64,000 bases of DNA. Source: Isoetes taiwanensis (Eukaryota > Streptophyta > Lycopodiopsida > Isoetales > Isoetaceae). Position 1 is the first letter of the stretch. Each line of letters opens with the position of its first letter. Position numbers and translations under genes: made by a program. Location: NCBI GenBank assembly GCA_021234155.1, contig JAJEKV010000004.1:15679059-15743058 (forward strand). Direction: 5' to 3'. The notes under the pieces are model-generated. The model ran no database searches, had not been told where the DNA came from, and saw nothing but the letters and a program-made list of their open reading frames with translations. Shown piece after piece: positions 51,211-61,870 of this stretch.

Positions 51211-53760
51211 GTCTTTCCTCGATTGTAAGCCAATTGTAAGCTAATATTTTATTTATCTCTAATCACATAATTTTTGAAATTAATGTATGTACTAGAAAAT
51301 TGCCACACCGTTGGTGGGCTTCCCGCGGTGATTATACCAAGGCGGTTCAAGCATGAAAAACATTAGTGATTGCTTGAGCGACTTTCCTACGCTTGAAAAG
51401 GCAAGTACATTGGAGCTGAAATTGTGATCGGTGGGAGGTTGCAAACTTGTTAATGAATATTTGATTATGTTTGTCTCCTAACTTAATTCGCGAAAATGCA
51501 TTGATTTACAACATATGGCAATAAGTTTCTAGGCTACCACGACAAAAATTGAGAACTTTCTACCAAAATATATCTTCTCTTTACGGGCTCTCTTAAAAGC
51601 AATTTGGGCATCAAAAGGGACTTAGCAATTTCAACATCCGCAATTTCAACATCTCCTCGGCGTTTCCTTCTCAATGGAATTAGTCCCTTAAAACCGCCAA
51701 AGATTCAATTTGCATGTATAATATACAAATGAGAAACTACAAAACTTGAGATGTCATTGCTATAAAAATCCAAACTGTGAATATGATTGTGCACATCTAA
51801 GAAGGGTTTTGTGTAATTTAGTTGCGAATCAAAATGCCTAGGATATCAAAGTGATAATTTGTATGAGATTTAAGAAGTAAGAAAAAATTTCATCACTAAG
51901 ATGCTAGCATGAGATCTGGTCCTAAATTACCTCTTATAAATATGATCGTCACCATAAGGAAAAGAAGATCTTTATCACCTATGGATCTATTCACCTATAA
52001 ATTCCACATACAATTTTAGCAGTATAAATAGAGAGAAAGATTGGAGCACATAAGCTTGTACTAAAACAAAGCTAGATGGGGAAGATCATATACTTTCTTC
52101 ATCTAAGAGGCTTAAATTAGGATTAAGCTCTAAGCTCTATATTAAATCGGGAAAGAAATAATATGCATTAAAGATTATTAAATAATATCCAAATGACATG
52201 TATCATTTGTAATTACATCCAAACACCTGGAAAATCATCCAACACTGTGTGAAATGGTGTCCCCTTCAACCTGCATTTTACCTACAAACAAAATGGCAAT
52301 GCTCGGATGTCTTACATTGGGCCTTGGTGCGGGCCTAGCTTCAAAAAGCGATATTTTGCATATCTCATAATAGAGGTTGACAAAGAGATGACAAAGAGTA
52401 GGGTTGGAGATAATTAATCATCACTTGAAAAAACCTTCCCAATCTTCTTTTCAATTTTCAACATGGACAAAAGTAGCATGTACTAACCTTTCTTTGTTGT
52501 CTAACAGCAACATACAAGGATACATTTTTTTTGTGACACCGATTGTTAGTAGTCATCTCGGTATAAGCATCACCGCTAATCTATTTACAACAGAAATTTC
52601 CATGGCATGTCCTTAAATTAAGAATTTGTGCAGTAAAAAGCATTTTGGAGCGTACAATGTAGCATTCCTTGCACAATTCCAATGCTATAGCCTGGGAGCT
52701 TGAATCTCTTGCAAAGATGCCTATTCATGCTTCACGCTTGCAAGATTTATCAATTTTCGTCATGCTTTTGGCAAATTAGGCTCATTTTGTGTCTTAGTCG
52801 AAATCCAAGCCAAACTGCATATGAATGCAACAATAAACCATATGCAAGTAGTAAAGATTATCAAGCAAACAGGGAAGAATTGATCGATCTACAAAATTAA
52901 GCAACAAAACCATATGTAAGGACTTGAATGATCGTAAATTTTAAGGAATTGAGATGCCGCTTTATATTGCCTCACGGCCAAAAGAGGTCAAAGTTTCGAA
53001 GAGGCTCGCACAATCTGTTGGAAAGGCTGATCAGCCCTGGCGGCCCTGTAGCCCCTTAAAGCCATTTTGCATCATAAACGTACCTATTTCCATTCTAGGA
53101 TTAAAACTTCGGGGTTCTGTTCCAGCCGCAAGCATGGCTAAATTTTTGCTTGACTCGGGGATGAAGTGAATGGTTACCTCCGATCGAAAACTCAGCCCAA
53201 GCAAACCTTAATTCATGGCCGGAGGATAGGCTATATGGGCAGGAAGCATAACGGGGATCTTGTATAATTTTGTTACAAACCTAAAGGAAAACCATAAGAC
53301 CCGGGGGACTTGGTTAAAAGATTGTTTTTTGGAATATGAAGGGATATAGTTTGATTTAGTGTAACCAAATGTGCAAGAGAAAGCCATAAATTGCAGAAGA
53401 AAGAACAGATAGCCTAAAAACGATCCCATGGTAAAAAATTTACCCTCGCACCTTTGCCGTTTTCTCAAGATAAATGAAATCCCACATGATTTGAGTTTTG
53501 CCCTCAGCGTGCCTTCATTTTTACGGTCAAGATTTCATTGTATTTTTGTCTTTTGAAACTTTAGATGAATTGTGCCCATTATGGCTAAATTGTGCCTTTA
53601 ATTTTGCCATGTGGCACAACGGGTCGTCGATCAATATATGATATAATCTTAAGAACCAATTGGGGCGCAGGGACATTGAGGCGATCTCGACCGTCGATTG
53701 TAAGCTAAGGCATTTATCTCGCCACGGTTTTATAATATAGGATTTTGAACAGGATTATGT
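51211..53760. other. Gene-poor stretch
   Basis: No family recognised in six frames. Short ORFs (for example 52404-52616 and 52954-53169) look random. The sequence is AT-rich with no strong repeats. Confidence 0.45.
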
Positions 53761-54402
53761 TTGTCCGACCAGCAAGACATTGTACCCGCAGATAGCATTA
53801 CTAGTATCTTCCAAGCCTTCCACTTCGACATTGGATCTTTGTTATTTGAGGGTGAGAAGCCCATTGCCCTGGGAGATTCTTCAATATGGTTTTATAAGCA
53901 CATGTATCTCCCGAAGGTGAAAAACATTGATGAAATTTCTTTGCAAAAATTTGCAGATCTAGATGTAGCTCAGATAGATATGTCTACCATCATGTTGGCC
54001 AAAAGAAAGCTTTGTGCAGATATCCAAACTTCATTAAGAGAATGTGGTGGCATCTGTGGTCACGTAAAGATGAATTTGGATATAGGTACTTTCATTGTCT
54101 TATTCAAGACATACGCAACGATGAAGAAAATATCTAAGATGTACCAGAAGATTTTCTTTCGAGTTTGATTCCTAATAAGTGGCGCGATAGACTTCATGGA
54201 TCAGGGTGCAGATACTATTGAATACATACTTGATCCTAAATCAATTGGGTTTAGGTATTGCATAAGGAAGCAGACATTGTACTTGACTTTTAAGTTTAGA
54301 AGATGGAGGCATGTACTTGAGGATCAGAAATGGAAAGTGGTATGCCAAGAACAAGATGATAATGACGGAACTCACTCTGAAGTGGTGGAGCTCCAATGTT
54401 AA
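53761..54402 (+). CDS. Unassigned ORFs upstream of copia 3
   Basis: Two frames: 53761-54168 (IFQAFHFDIGSLLFEGEKPI, WFYKHMYLPKVKNIDEISLQ, CADIQTSLRECGG) and 54196-54402 (MDQGADTIEYILDPKSIGFR, WRHVLEDQKWKVVCQ). Both look more protein-like than neighbours, but I cannot name them. The first may start after an AACAG acceptor near 53755. Possible host exons or an unknown element. Confidence 0.3.
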
Positions 54403-54463
54403 GATTTTGAAGGTTCATCACATAATTATAGAGCATGAAATCTTGATTTTGCAATGCACATAT

Positions 54464-54830
54464 TGTTAGAATTCAAGCTGTACATTAGAGTACATAGATG
54501 TACATTAGATACATTGATATACATTAGAGTACATTTTAGATACATTAGTATACATTAGAGTTTAGGGTTTAGGGTACACTAATATACATTAGAGTATATT
54601 AGATACATTGAAGTATACCATGTACATCTCTGGCCTTTGGCCTTCTGTTTCCGGTTGTTGGCCTTTCAGTGCCATTTACTCCATGTATTTACAGATTACA
54701 TGCAATACACAGAATGGGGGTGGATTGCTCCTATTCTATTACAGTTGTGTATCCTCCATTATTGTTTTGGTTTTGGTTCACTCGATGTTGCAGGTTTGCA
54801 TCAGTCCATAGCTGATACGTTTTTCCAACA
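54464..54830 (+). mobile_element. 5' LTR of copia 3 (367 bp)
   Basis: Starts TGTTAGAATTC and ends TTTTCCAACA, directly before the PBS. It contains a run of TACATTAGA-like repeats (54478-54615) and TTTAGGGTTTAGGG at 54561-54574, two plant telomere-type units. No matching 3' LTR was found downstream. Confidence 0.8.
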
Positions 54831-54832
54831 AT

Positions 54833-54844
54833 TGGTATCAGAGC
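54833..54844 (+). promoter_or_regulatory. Primer-binding site of copia 3
   Basis: TGGTATCAGAGC, the exact initiator-Met tRNA complement common in plant copia elements, two bases after the LTR end. Confidence 0.92.
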
Positions 54845-54868
54845 AGGAAGATCATCTTGTCTTGTACA

Positions 54869-55640
54869 ATGACTAGCATATTTGGAGCTACTCTTTTGAG
54901 CATTGTAGAAGTCTACAATGGTGGACCAGGATTCCAAGTGTGGAAAGATGCTGTAAAGCACATCTTGAAAGTAGAGGACCTATGGGATCTAGTTGATCAA
55001 GATGGTGGTACAAATGTGAACATAAACACATTGACAAGGTCAGTATCTGAAGGATCTGTGAGAATTAATAATGGTACAGGTCAGGCAAACACTGAAGGCA
55101 ACAATCTGGAAGGAGGAAGATCATTGTACTCAAAGGTCAAAGAAGCCCAGGGGATAATCTCTTGTAAGGTCAGTCCTACCATCAGGCTTAAACTAAGAAA
55201 TTTAAGTCTAAGGCAAATGTGGTTTTTTTGCTGAAACATTTTGACGAAACACATCATCACAAATTGATTTCCTCGAAAATGAATTAAAGGGGCTAAAATT
55301 AAAAGAGGATGCAGATGTAGCAGAATTTTTTAACAAATTTAATAACATTATTGATGTCCTATCTGGGGCTGGTGTGAATGTGTCAGAACGAAGTCAAGTG
55401 TTACAGATCTCTAGGGCTATTAGTGAAAACAAAAATCTTGCTCTATTTATTAGAAATATGAGCAAGACAAGGGAAGAAGCTGAAAACATTCTTAGAACAT
55501 AATTTGAACAAAAGAAAATAATGAGATAGATAGATAGATAGTAGTTTTAACGTCATGCCCACTGAAATTTTGTTTGCTAGAAAAAGAGACAAAATCACAT
55601 GCTATAACTGTCATCAGATTGGACACTTTAAAAATGAGTG
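54869..55640 (+). pseudogene. Ty1/copia gag (copia 3)
   Basis: MTSIFGATLLSIVEVYNGGP, FQVWKDAVKHILKVEDLWDL (UBN2-type gag start), then KVSPTIRLKLRN, and after a frameshift and stops VAEFFNKFNNIIDVLSGAGV and NVSERSQVLQ. Zinc knuckle 1 CYNCHQIGHFKNEC (about 55600) and a second, CYIYGGKGHVAAKC (first C-C pair damaged: CxxY), follow. Non-functional. Confidence 0.88.
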
Positions 55641-55692
55641 CCCTAAGCTTTAAAAACAGTTTAACTGCTATATTTATGGAGGAAAAGGGCAC

Positions 55693-56340
55693 GTGGCAGC
55701 AAAATGCCCCACTCCAAAAGATTATGGACGTCACAAAAATAAAGTGTCTGCAATCAGAAGGGGAAGAGTAAACTTAAGCAAGGGACGAGGCAGAAAACCA
55801 GCTGGAGCTTATGTCACTAAGGAAAAGGAGGAGAAAGATACATCTGGGAATGCAGATGATGATGAGGTAATGCATGTTTTTGCTGTTATTGACAAAAATA
55901 TAGATGCTGATAAATGTGATCCTTTAGTAGTTGATAGTGGAGCTGAAAGATCAGTGGTTCAATCTACTGGTCTGCTCAAGAACTTAGCAACCACAAGTTC
56001 TAGAAGAATTCAAGTGGGAAATGGAAATCTTCAAGAAATCGAAGGGGAAGGGTTTGCTGCAATTAGTAGAGCTTGATGGAAATATTATTGATATTGAGAA
56101 TGTTCTATGTATTCCTACAATCATAAAAAATCTGGTTTCAGTCAGTCAGTTGGTAGATTTGGGTTATAGAGTTACCTTTGACTCAAAAGCTTGTTACATT
56201 TATCTTGGAAATGAATTGAAGTTCTTTGCAAAATGCTATGGAAATTTGTTCCAAATGAATGATTCAATTTGCAATAGCTTGAATCTTTTGCATTGCATCG
56301 CGCATGCTTTGGGCCACATACACACTATAACAATGTAAAA
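55693..56340 (+). pseudogene. Copia 3 protease and GAG-pre-integrase region
   Basis: DPLVVDSGAERSVVQSTGLL contains the copia protease active site DSGA, then VGNGNLQEIEGEGF. A frameshift leads to VLCIPTIIKNLVSVSQLVDL, GYRVTFDSKACYI and the pre-integrase region. The H...H...C zinc stretch is eroded. The second copy of part of this region lies at about 57405. Confidence 0.85.
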
Positions 56341-58750
56341 TATTGCGAAGTTCTGGATCAACGTTTAATGTAAAGGATGATAAATTCATGTGTGAAGGAT
56401 GCATTCTAGGAAAAAATTAAATAGATTACCATTCTTTGTAAAAAACAAGAGCTTTGTTTGGAACTAGGGAGGGGCTTCTTTTGTGGTGGTCCCTTGAATG
56501 TGAGAGGTTGAACAAATAAAAAGGTATTTTATCTCCTTCATTGATGACATAGCAGAAAAACCAAATCCTAGTTTGTTAAGAAAGTCCTTTGGCATTGGCG
56601 ACATTTTGTTGGTTTCATGAAATGGAAAGAGAAGCGGGAAAAAGCTAAGGTGTATCCAATAGGAGCGAGGAGGAGAGTATTCTTGCTAAATTTAAGCATT
56701 TTTGTATTACTAATGGCATCAAAAGGCAATTAACATGCATCGACCCTCAACAAAAGCGGAATCATCGAATAGGACCATCATAGAACTCTTTGTGGCAGTT
56801 CTTCTTTCCAATATTCGGTGGAGGATGTTACTCTCTTTATGCCTTAGAATCTTTTGAAAAGACCCTCCCCCCTTCTTTGAATTTATTATATTTTGTACAA
56901 GGTTCGCTTTATCATCTTTTGGCTCACCGGTGGGAGATCCTTTTTCCACATATAAGTATGATGCTATTTTTGGTATGTTTTTGTTTTGTTCATCATTTGT
57001 GTTTTGTATGAAGGTGAAGCAATGGCAATTATAGTAGATTTAAATTGTTTTTGCAAATTCTCCATTCTCCTACTTTTTTGAAGTTTATTCTATGTTGTGA
57101 AAATACTTGAAAAAAAGCCCCAAGGGTTAAGGCTTATCACTAGGATATTTTCCTCGAAAAAATAAAAGGATAAGATTTTTTAATCGGTGATAATTTTCTA
57201 TCTTTGAACATCAGCCACTCATCTATTAGCATTGTATTTGTTTTGGGGTCCAAATGATATATGCATGGATTTTTCCCTTTATTTTTGTGGGTAGTTCGTG
57301 ACATGATTTTGTATTAAAGGGCATCATTCCAATGAAGAAAATCAAATCCGAGATGAATGAGAAGCCCATCTATGTTGGGCAAAACGAGTCGCGAGTGCAA
57401 GAATTGAAGTTCTTTGCAAAATGCTATGGAAATTTGTTCCAAATGAATGATTCAATTTGCAATAGCTTTCTTTGAATCTTTTAGAAGAATACACGGCATG
57501 ATAGGTTGCTAAAATGGCATTCACTATAACAATGTAAAATACCTTTGCAAAAGAAGGGATGGATGAATGCAATAATGTAAAGGATGATAAATTCATGTGT
57601 GAAGGATGCATTCTAGGAAAATTAAATAGATTACCATTCGTTGTTGTAAAAACAAGAGCTAAAGAAGTATGGAACTAGTGCACACCATTTGTGTGGTCCC
57701 TTGAATGTGAGAGGAAGAACAAATAAAAGGTATTTTATCTCCTTCATTGATGATCATAGCAGAAAAACCAAATGCTGTGTGCGGAAAGAAAATCCCAAGC
57801 ATTGGTGACATTCAAACAATATGTTATAGAAATGGAAAGAGAAAGTGGAAAAAGCTAAGGTGTATCCAATGTGCAGAGGAGGAGAGTACTTGCCCTCTAA
57901 ATTTAATTTTTTGTATTACTAATGGCATCAAAAGGCAATTTTTTGTGTCTGACCCTCAACATAAAAGCGGAATAAAAGAATAGGACCATCATAGAACTCT
58001 TTGTGGCAAACCCATCTTTCCAATATTCCAATGTAGAGGATGTTACTCACTTTATGCGTTCCGTAAGAATCTTTGTAGTAAAAGAATGAGAGGTCAAATT
58101 TGGAATATGTGGACTCTGTTTGATGGGGAGGCAATAGAAAAACCTAATCTTTGTGGCTCATTTTGGAGTCCTTTTAATACCACATATAAGTATGGAGCTT
58201 CCATTTATGGCGGGGTTTTGCCACAAGATGTTCATCATTATTTGATTTTTGTATGAACTATAGAATCAATGGCAATTATAGTAGATTTAAATTGTTTAAC
58301 AATGCAAATTCTTCATAGCGAGGGGGTTTTCTTTGAAGTTTAACATAGGTTGTGAAAATACATAGAAAAATCTAGCAAGGGTTAGCTTAATGCGTGGATA
58401 TTTTGCTGTGAAATAAAAAGGATAAGATTATGGTGCAAGGAATGCACTAATTTGCTAATGCTGAACATGACAATAATAATCATAGCAACATTTAGAGTTT
58501 TGTAGTATTAGATGCTACGGAAGCAAATGCTATGCATGCATGCCATTGTTTAGACAATAATGTATGGATAGTTGAAGTTCTTATTACTGATTTTGTGTTA
58601 AAGGGCATCATTCCAATGAAGAAAGGCAAATCCCAAAGGGCTTTCGAGCCCTGTGAGATTGTTGAGGCAAAACCTTTGTATCCGTGAAGGATTAAGGGCA
58701 ACATCACAAGTCATTCCAATGAAGAACAATAGCAATTTACAAAGAGCTTT
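56341..58750 (+). pseudogene. Copia 3 integrase region, internally duplicated
   Basis: Two diverged copies of the integrase start are present. Both contain GATAAATTCATGTGTGAAGG and ...GCATTCTAGGAAAA (about 56379 and 57587), AGATTACCATTC, TTGAATGTGAGAGG and TTTTATCTCCTTCATTGATG. A 60-bp block from the upstream pre-integrase region (GAAGTTCTTTGCAAAATGC) is repeated at 56219 and 57405. Later blocks around 57310 and 58595 (GGGCATCATTCCAATGAAGA) also repeat. Translations include MCEGCILGK, ITNGIKRQF (about 57920) and PQ-type integrase motifs, all broken. RT is absent. Confidence 0.75.
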
Positions 58751-60459
58751 CTTTGCATAAATATAGAAGAATACTTTGTGAGAAGCTAAAATGGCATTCA
58801 CAAATCTATTCACCATGGATCTTTTCAAAACTTTTGTGTCAAATGAATGTGTAATTTCATTATTACTCATGCACATCTTTAAAAAACATCATACATAAGC
58901 ATTTTTATTAACTTTGTTTAGGCCAAGATGATGACTCTAGCGAAATGTTGACTCATTACATATGTTTTCTAATCACGCATTCAATGGCATTGCCACTTTT
59001 TATGCAAAAAGCCTAAATGGATACAAGGTTAAACATACCAGGGACTCATATGGGGAGATCTTACAAAAAGACGCCACCTGCTATGGCCAACAACCCCTCA
59101 TATATGACGCCCACCAATGAAAGTAGGTCTGCGAGGAAGAGACGTTTGACATAAGCATGTTACAAAGCCTAAACATTTGAGGTTAGAATATGATGTGAAT
59201 GCTGCGGAGATAGTTCATGTTGGCCAATCATTCAATGCGCCAGTAATTGATGAGACAACCACACCAGAGCCAATGCATTGTTTGTTTGGTCAAGTAGGGA
59301 TGCTACGGACAAGGTGCCAACATTTGAATGCATGGTTGTGGGAGGAACTGTTGCACATATGGGGGGGTTCACGCTTATCACATTAGAAGTAAATAATATT
59401 AGGGTAGAATTAGAGAAACAAATAGGTGATCATGCGATGTTGCTGCAAACTACGAACATGAATATTGATGGGTTTAACACACCATGTCTAGCAGGAGGCG
59501 CTGAATCCTCCCATCAATAGCAAGTAATCCCTCCTATAAGACACCTGAAAATGAAAGTAATACTCAGAGAAGGAGACGCATGCATCGCAGAAGAATGGAA
59601 AAGTGTGGAGCCGTGAGGTTACAATGTAACGATGATACATGATTGACAAATAGAATATCCAAATCAATAAGTGCATTTTGTATATGTTAGTCAAAGATTA
59701 AATGATGGATAATCATATTCCAATTGGAGGGGTGATTTTGGATGGATATTATTTATTATCATGCTCTGAATATCACCAAAATGGCATATAAGCACATCCC
59801 TTTTCTTATCTGCGCTTATGTGCGACAACACCAGTGCTCTAAAACTTGCATACATCTTGCTTAATGAGTGCCCAACCAACTCCCGACAACGCCATGCACA
59901 CATTTGTTATGAATTGTTTTATCTACTAAAACACGTCTTTGAAACGCAAATTTAATACGTTGATGATAGACAATTTTAATAACAAGAATAATTAGAAAAG
60001 CATATCATGTCAACTCTTTCAAACATCAACATGTGTGTGTACTAGGAAGTTGCACACATTTACGCTAAAGGCAAATAAACATAGAAGCGCTGCATTAGGC
60101 GGCAATGCCAAGCACACGTTTCTATTATACGAGTCTACCTTTGGAATGAGTTGTTTCATGTGCTTGATAGTCGTGAGATATCATGGGCAGTTGGAATCAA
60201 TGACTTGCACGTGCATTTTATTTTTACCCCAGTTAAGATGTTATTTGTAAGAGAAGTGAAGATATCACGGAAGCATCCAAAAAAGTACAACATTAGGCCC
60301 TTGGTGATCTGCACCATGTGGAGATGCATATTTAGAGTTCTAGTATGAACTAAACTACACCAATGAACCAGGACAAAATTTTGTGTTTTGTATTTTTGCA
60401 TGTATTTTTTGTTGATGTAATTGATTACTTTTACGGGTGATATTTTGAGCATAAGTTTT
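58751..60459. other. No recognisable gene; diverged tandem duplication
   Basis: A copy of about 150-200 bp at roughly 59945-60145 resembles 60603-60800 (shared AATAC[A/G]TTGATGAT, AGACAATTT[T/C]AATAA, CAA[C/G]ATGTGTG/TTG, GAAGTTGCA[C/T]A). Short ORFs (59177-59520, 60035-60348) are not recognised. Confidence 0.45.
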
Positions 60460-60519
60460 GGATAAGTCTTTCTAATTTTTTATCTTTAGAAGTAAATTAA
60501 TTGCCCCCCACATTTTTTG

Positions 60520-60590
60520 TAAAGCATTATCCCATGGCCTATTGGTCTCCGTGGACGTTAAAAAAATTTATTCTATTCTATTCTCCCTGA
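60520..60590 (+). mobile_element. LINE 3'-end family tail
   Basis: CCCATGGCCTATTGGTCTCC + GTGGACGTTAAAA, then ATTTATTCTATTCTATTCT. This matches the 3' termini of the LINE fragments near 11610, 33605 and 46258. It is extremely 5'-truncated and splits the duplicated units at 59945 and 60603. Confidence 0.7.
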
Positions 60591-61209
60591 AATCCATAAA
60601 CACAAAGTTAATACATTGATGATACGGTCATTAGACAATTTCAATAATAAAAATAGTTACAAAAGCAAATTTCTTGCAAATATCAAGATGTGTTGTTGAT
60701 GGAAGTTGCATATAATATTAAGATTAAAGGCCGAGTAGACACATATGCTAGGACATTAGCCCGGCAACTCCGGACACATGTTTACTAGTTTATATTGTTT
60801 ATATAGTTGCTAAACCTCCTTAGCATAATGATTATGTACATCTATGTGAACCATGTACTAGGCTTTCAAACTTGGGGGAGCACAATTACAGAAATGAAAT
60901 CTATTATAGTAAGTTATCTATATCTATATCTTTACTATACTAGCACATTATATGCCACATTTCCATAATGCTTTTTTACAACACAAGATCTTCCATCACC
61001 TTTGAGTACCTAGGTATACCCAGCTTGTATGTTCATAACCATTGCAAATGCCACTTTGATTTCATTTACAAATATGTAGCAAAACAACAGGGTGTTCCAG
61101 AGGGATTTGATATGGATGTAAAAATAACAATTCATGAAACCATAGACCATATATCCCTAAAACAATTGAATGGGTTGTTATAAAAAAAAACATAGATTCA
61201 AGATAAAAA

Positions 61210-61300
61210 ATAATCACATTAGCTCACTGAGTACATTGGTTAAAGTAGTCTTATTAGGACATTGAGTTATTTTGGTAGAGGTTCGAGCCTCCATATTTTC
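61210..61300 (+). repeat. tRNA-derived SINE head
   Basis: TTAGCTCACTGAGTACATTG resembles an A box (TRGYNNANNGG-like) and GGTAGAGGTTCGAGCCTCC is a good B box (GGTTCGANYCC), with about 45 nt between. The segment resembles a pol III promoter of a SINE; the body downstream was not delimited. Confidence 0.5.
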
Positions 61301-61499
61301 ATATTCTAAAATCTTAAGCAAAGTCGTATAGAGGTTCGATATTCCCTCAAACTCTTAGGCAAAATCGCATTTCATATTTCAAAATCATAGGTGCCTCCAA
61401 TCATAAATTACTATAAGCGAAACGAGAGGTGCCCAGAGGCCCCAATATACGATCTGGATCGTAGGATCGACAAATCCGACGACTGTGGCAGTCCAGGAT

Positions 61500-61870
61500 G
61501 CACCTCGTTTAGAATATGTAGCATAGACGTGTATCTCTCATATGTAGATAATTGTTTACAAATGAAGCACAACAAAATACTTTGTAATCGTTCAACACAT
61601 CACCCAACACAAATATTGTTGCAACTGTTGCAAATGAGGCACAACGGTAATTAATCAAACCTAGCCTGTATGTCCATAACCATTGCAAATGCCACTTTGA
61701 TTTCATTTACAACCATGTAGTTTTGCAGTATATCTCTCATATGTAGATAACTGTTATAACTATGATTTGCAAATGAGGCACAATAAAATACTTTGTAATC
61801 GTTCAATACATCACCCAACACAAATATTATTGCAACTGTTGCAAATGAGGCACAACGGTAATTAATCAAA
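61500..61870. repeat. About 200-bp tandem duplication
   Basis: Copy 1 (about 61530-61660) and copy 2 (about 61731-61868) share ATCTCTCATATGTAGATAA, AAATACTTTGTAATCGTTCA and CATCACCCAACACAAATATT. The separating block (CATAACCATTGCAAATGCCA) is also found at about 61033. It is followed by a roughly 60-bp repeat pair (CTCCTCA[T/A]AAATGCTAAACA, 61929 and 61984). Confidence 0.8.

Noticed and set aside
54478-54615. Interstitial telomere tract
   Set aside because: Only two TTTAGGG units among TACATTAGA repeats; an LTR leader motif explains it better.
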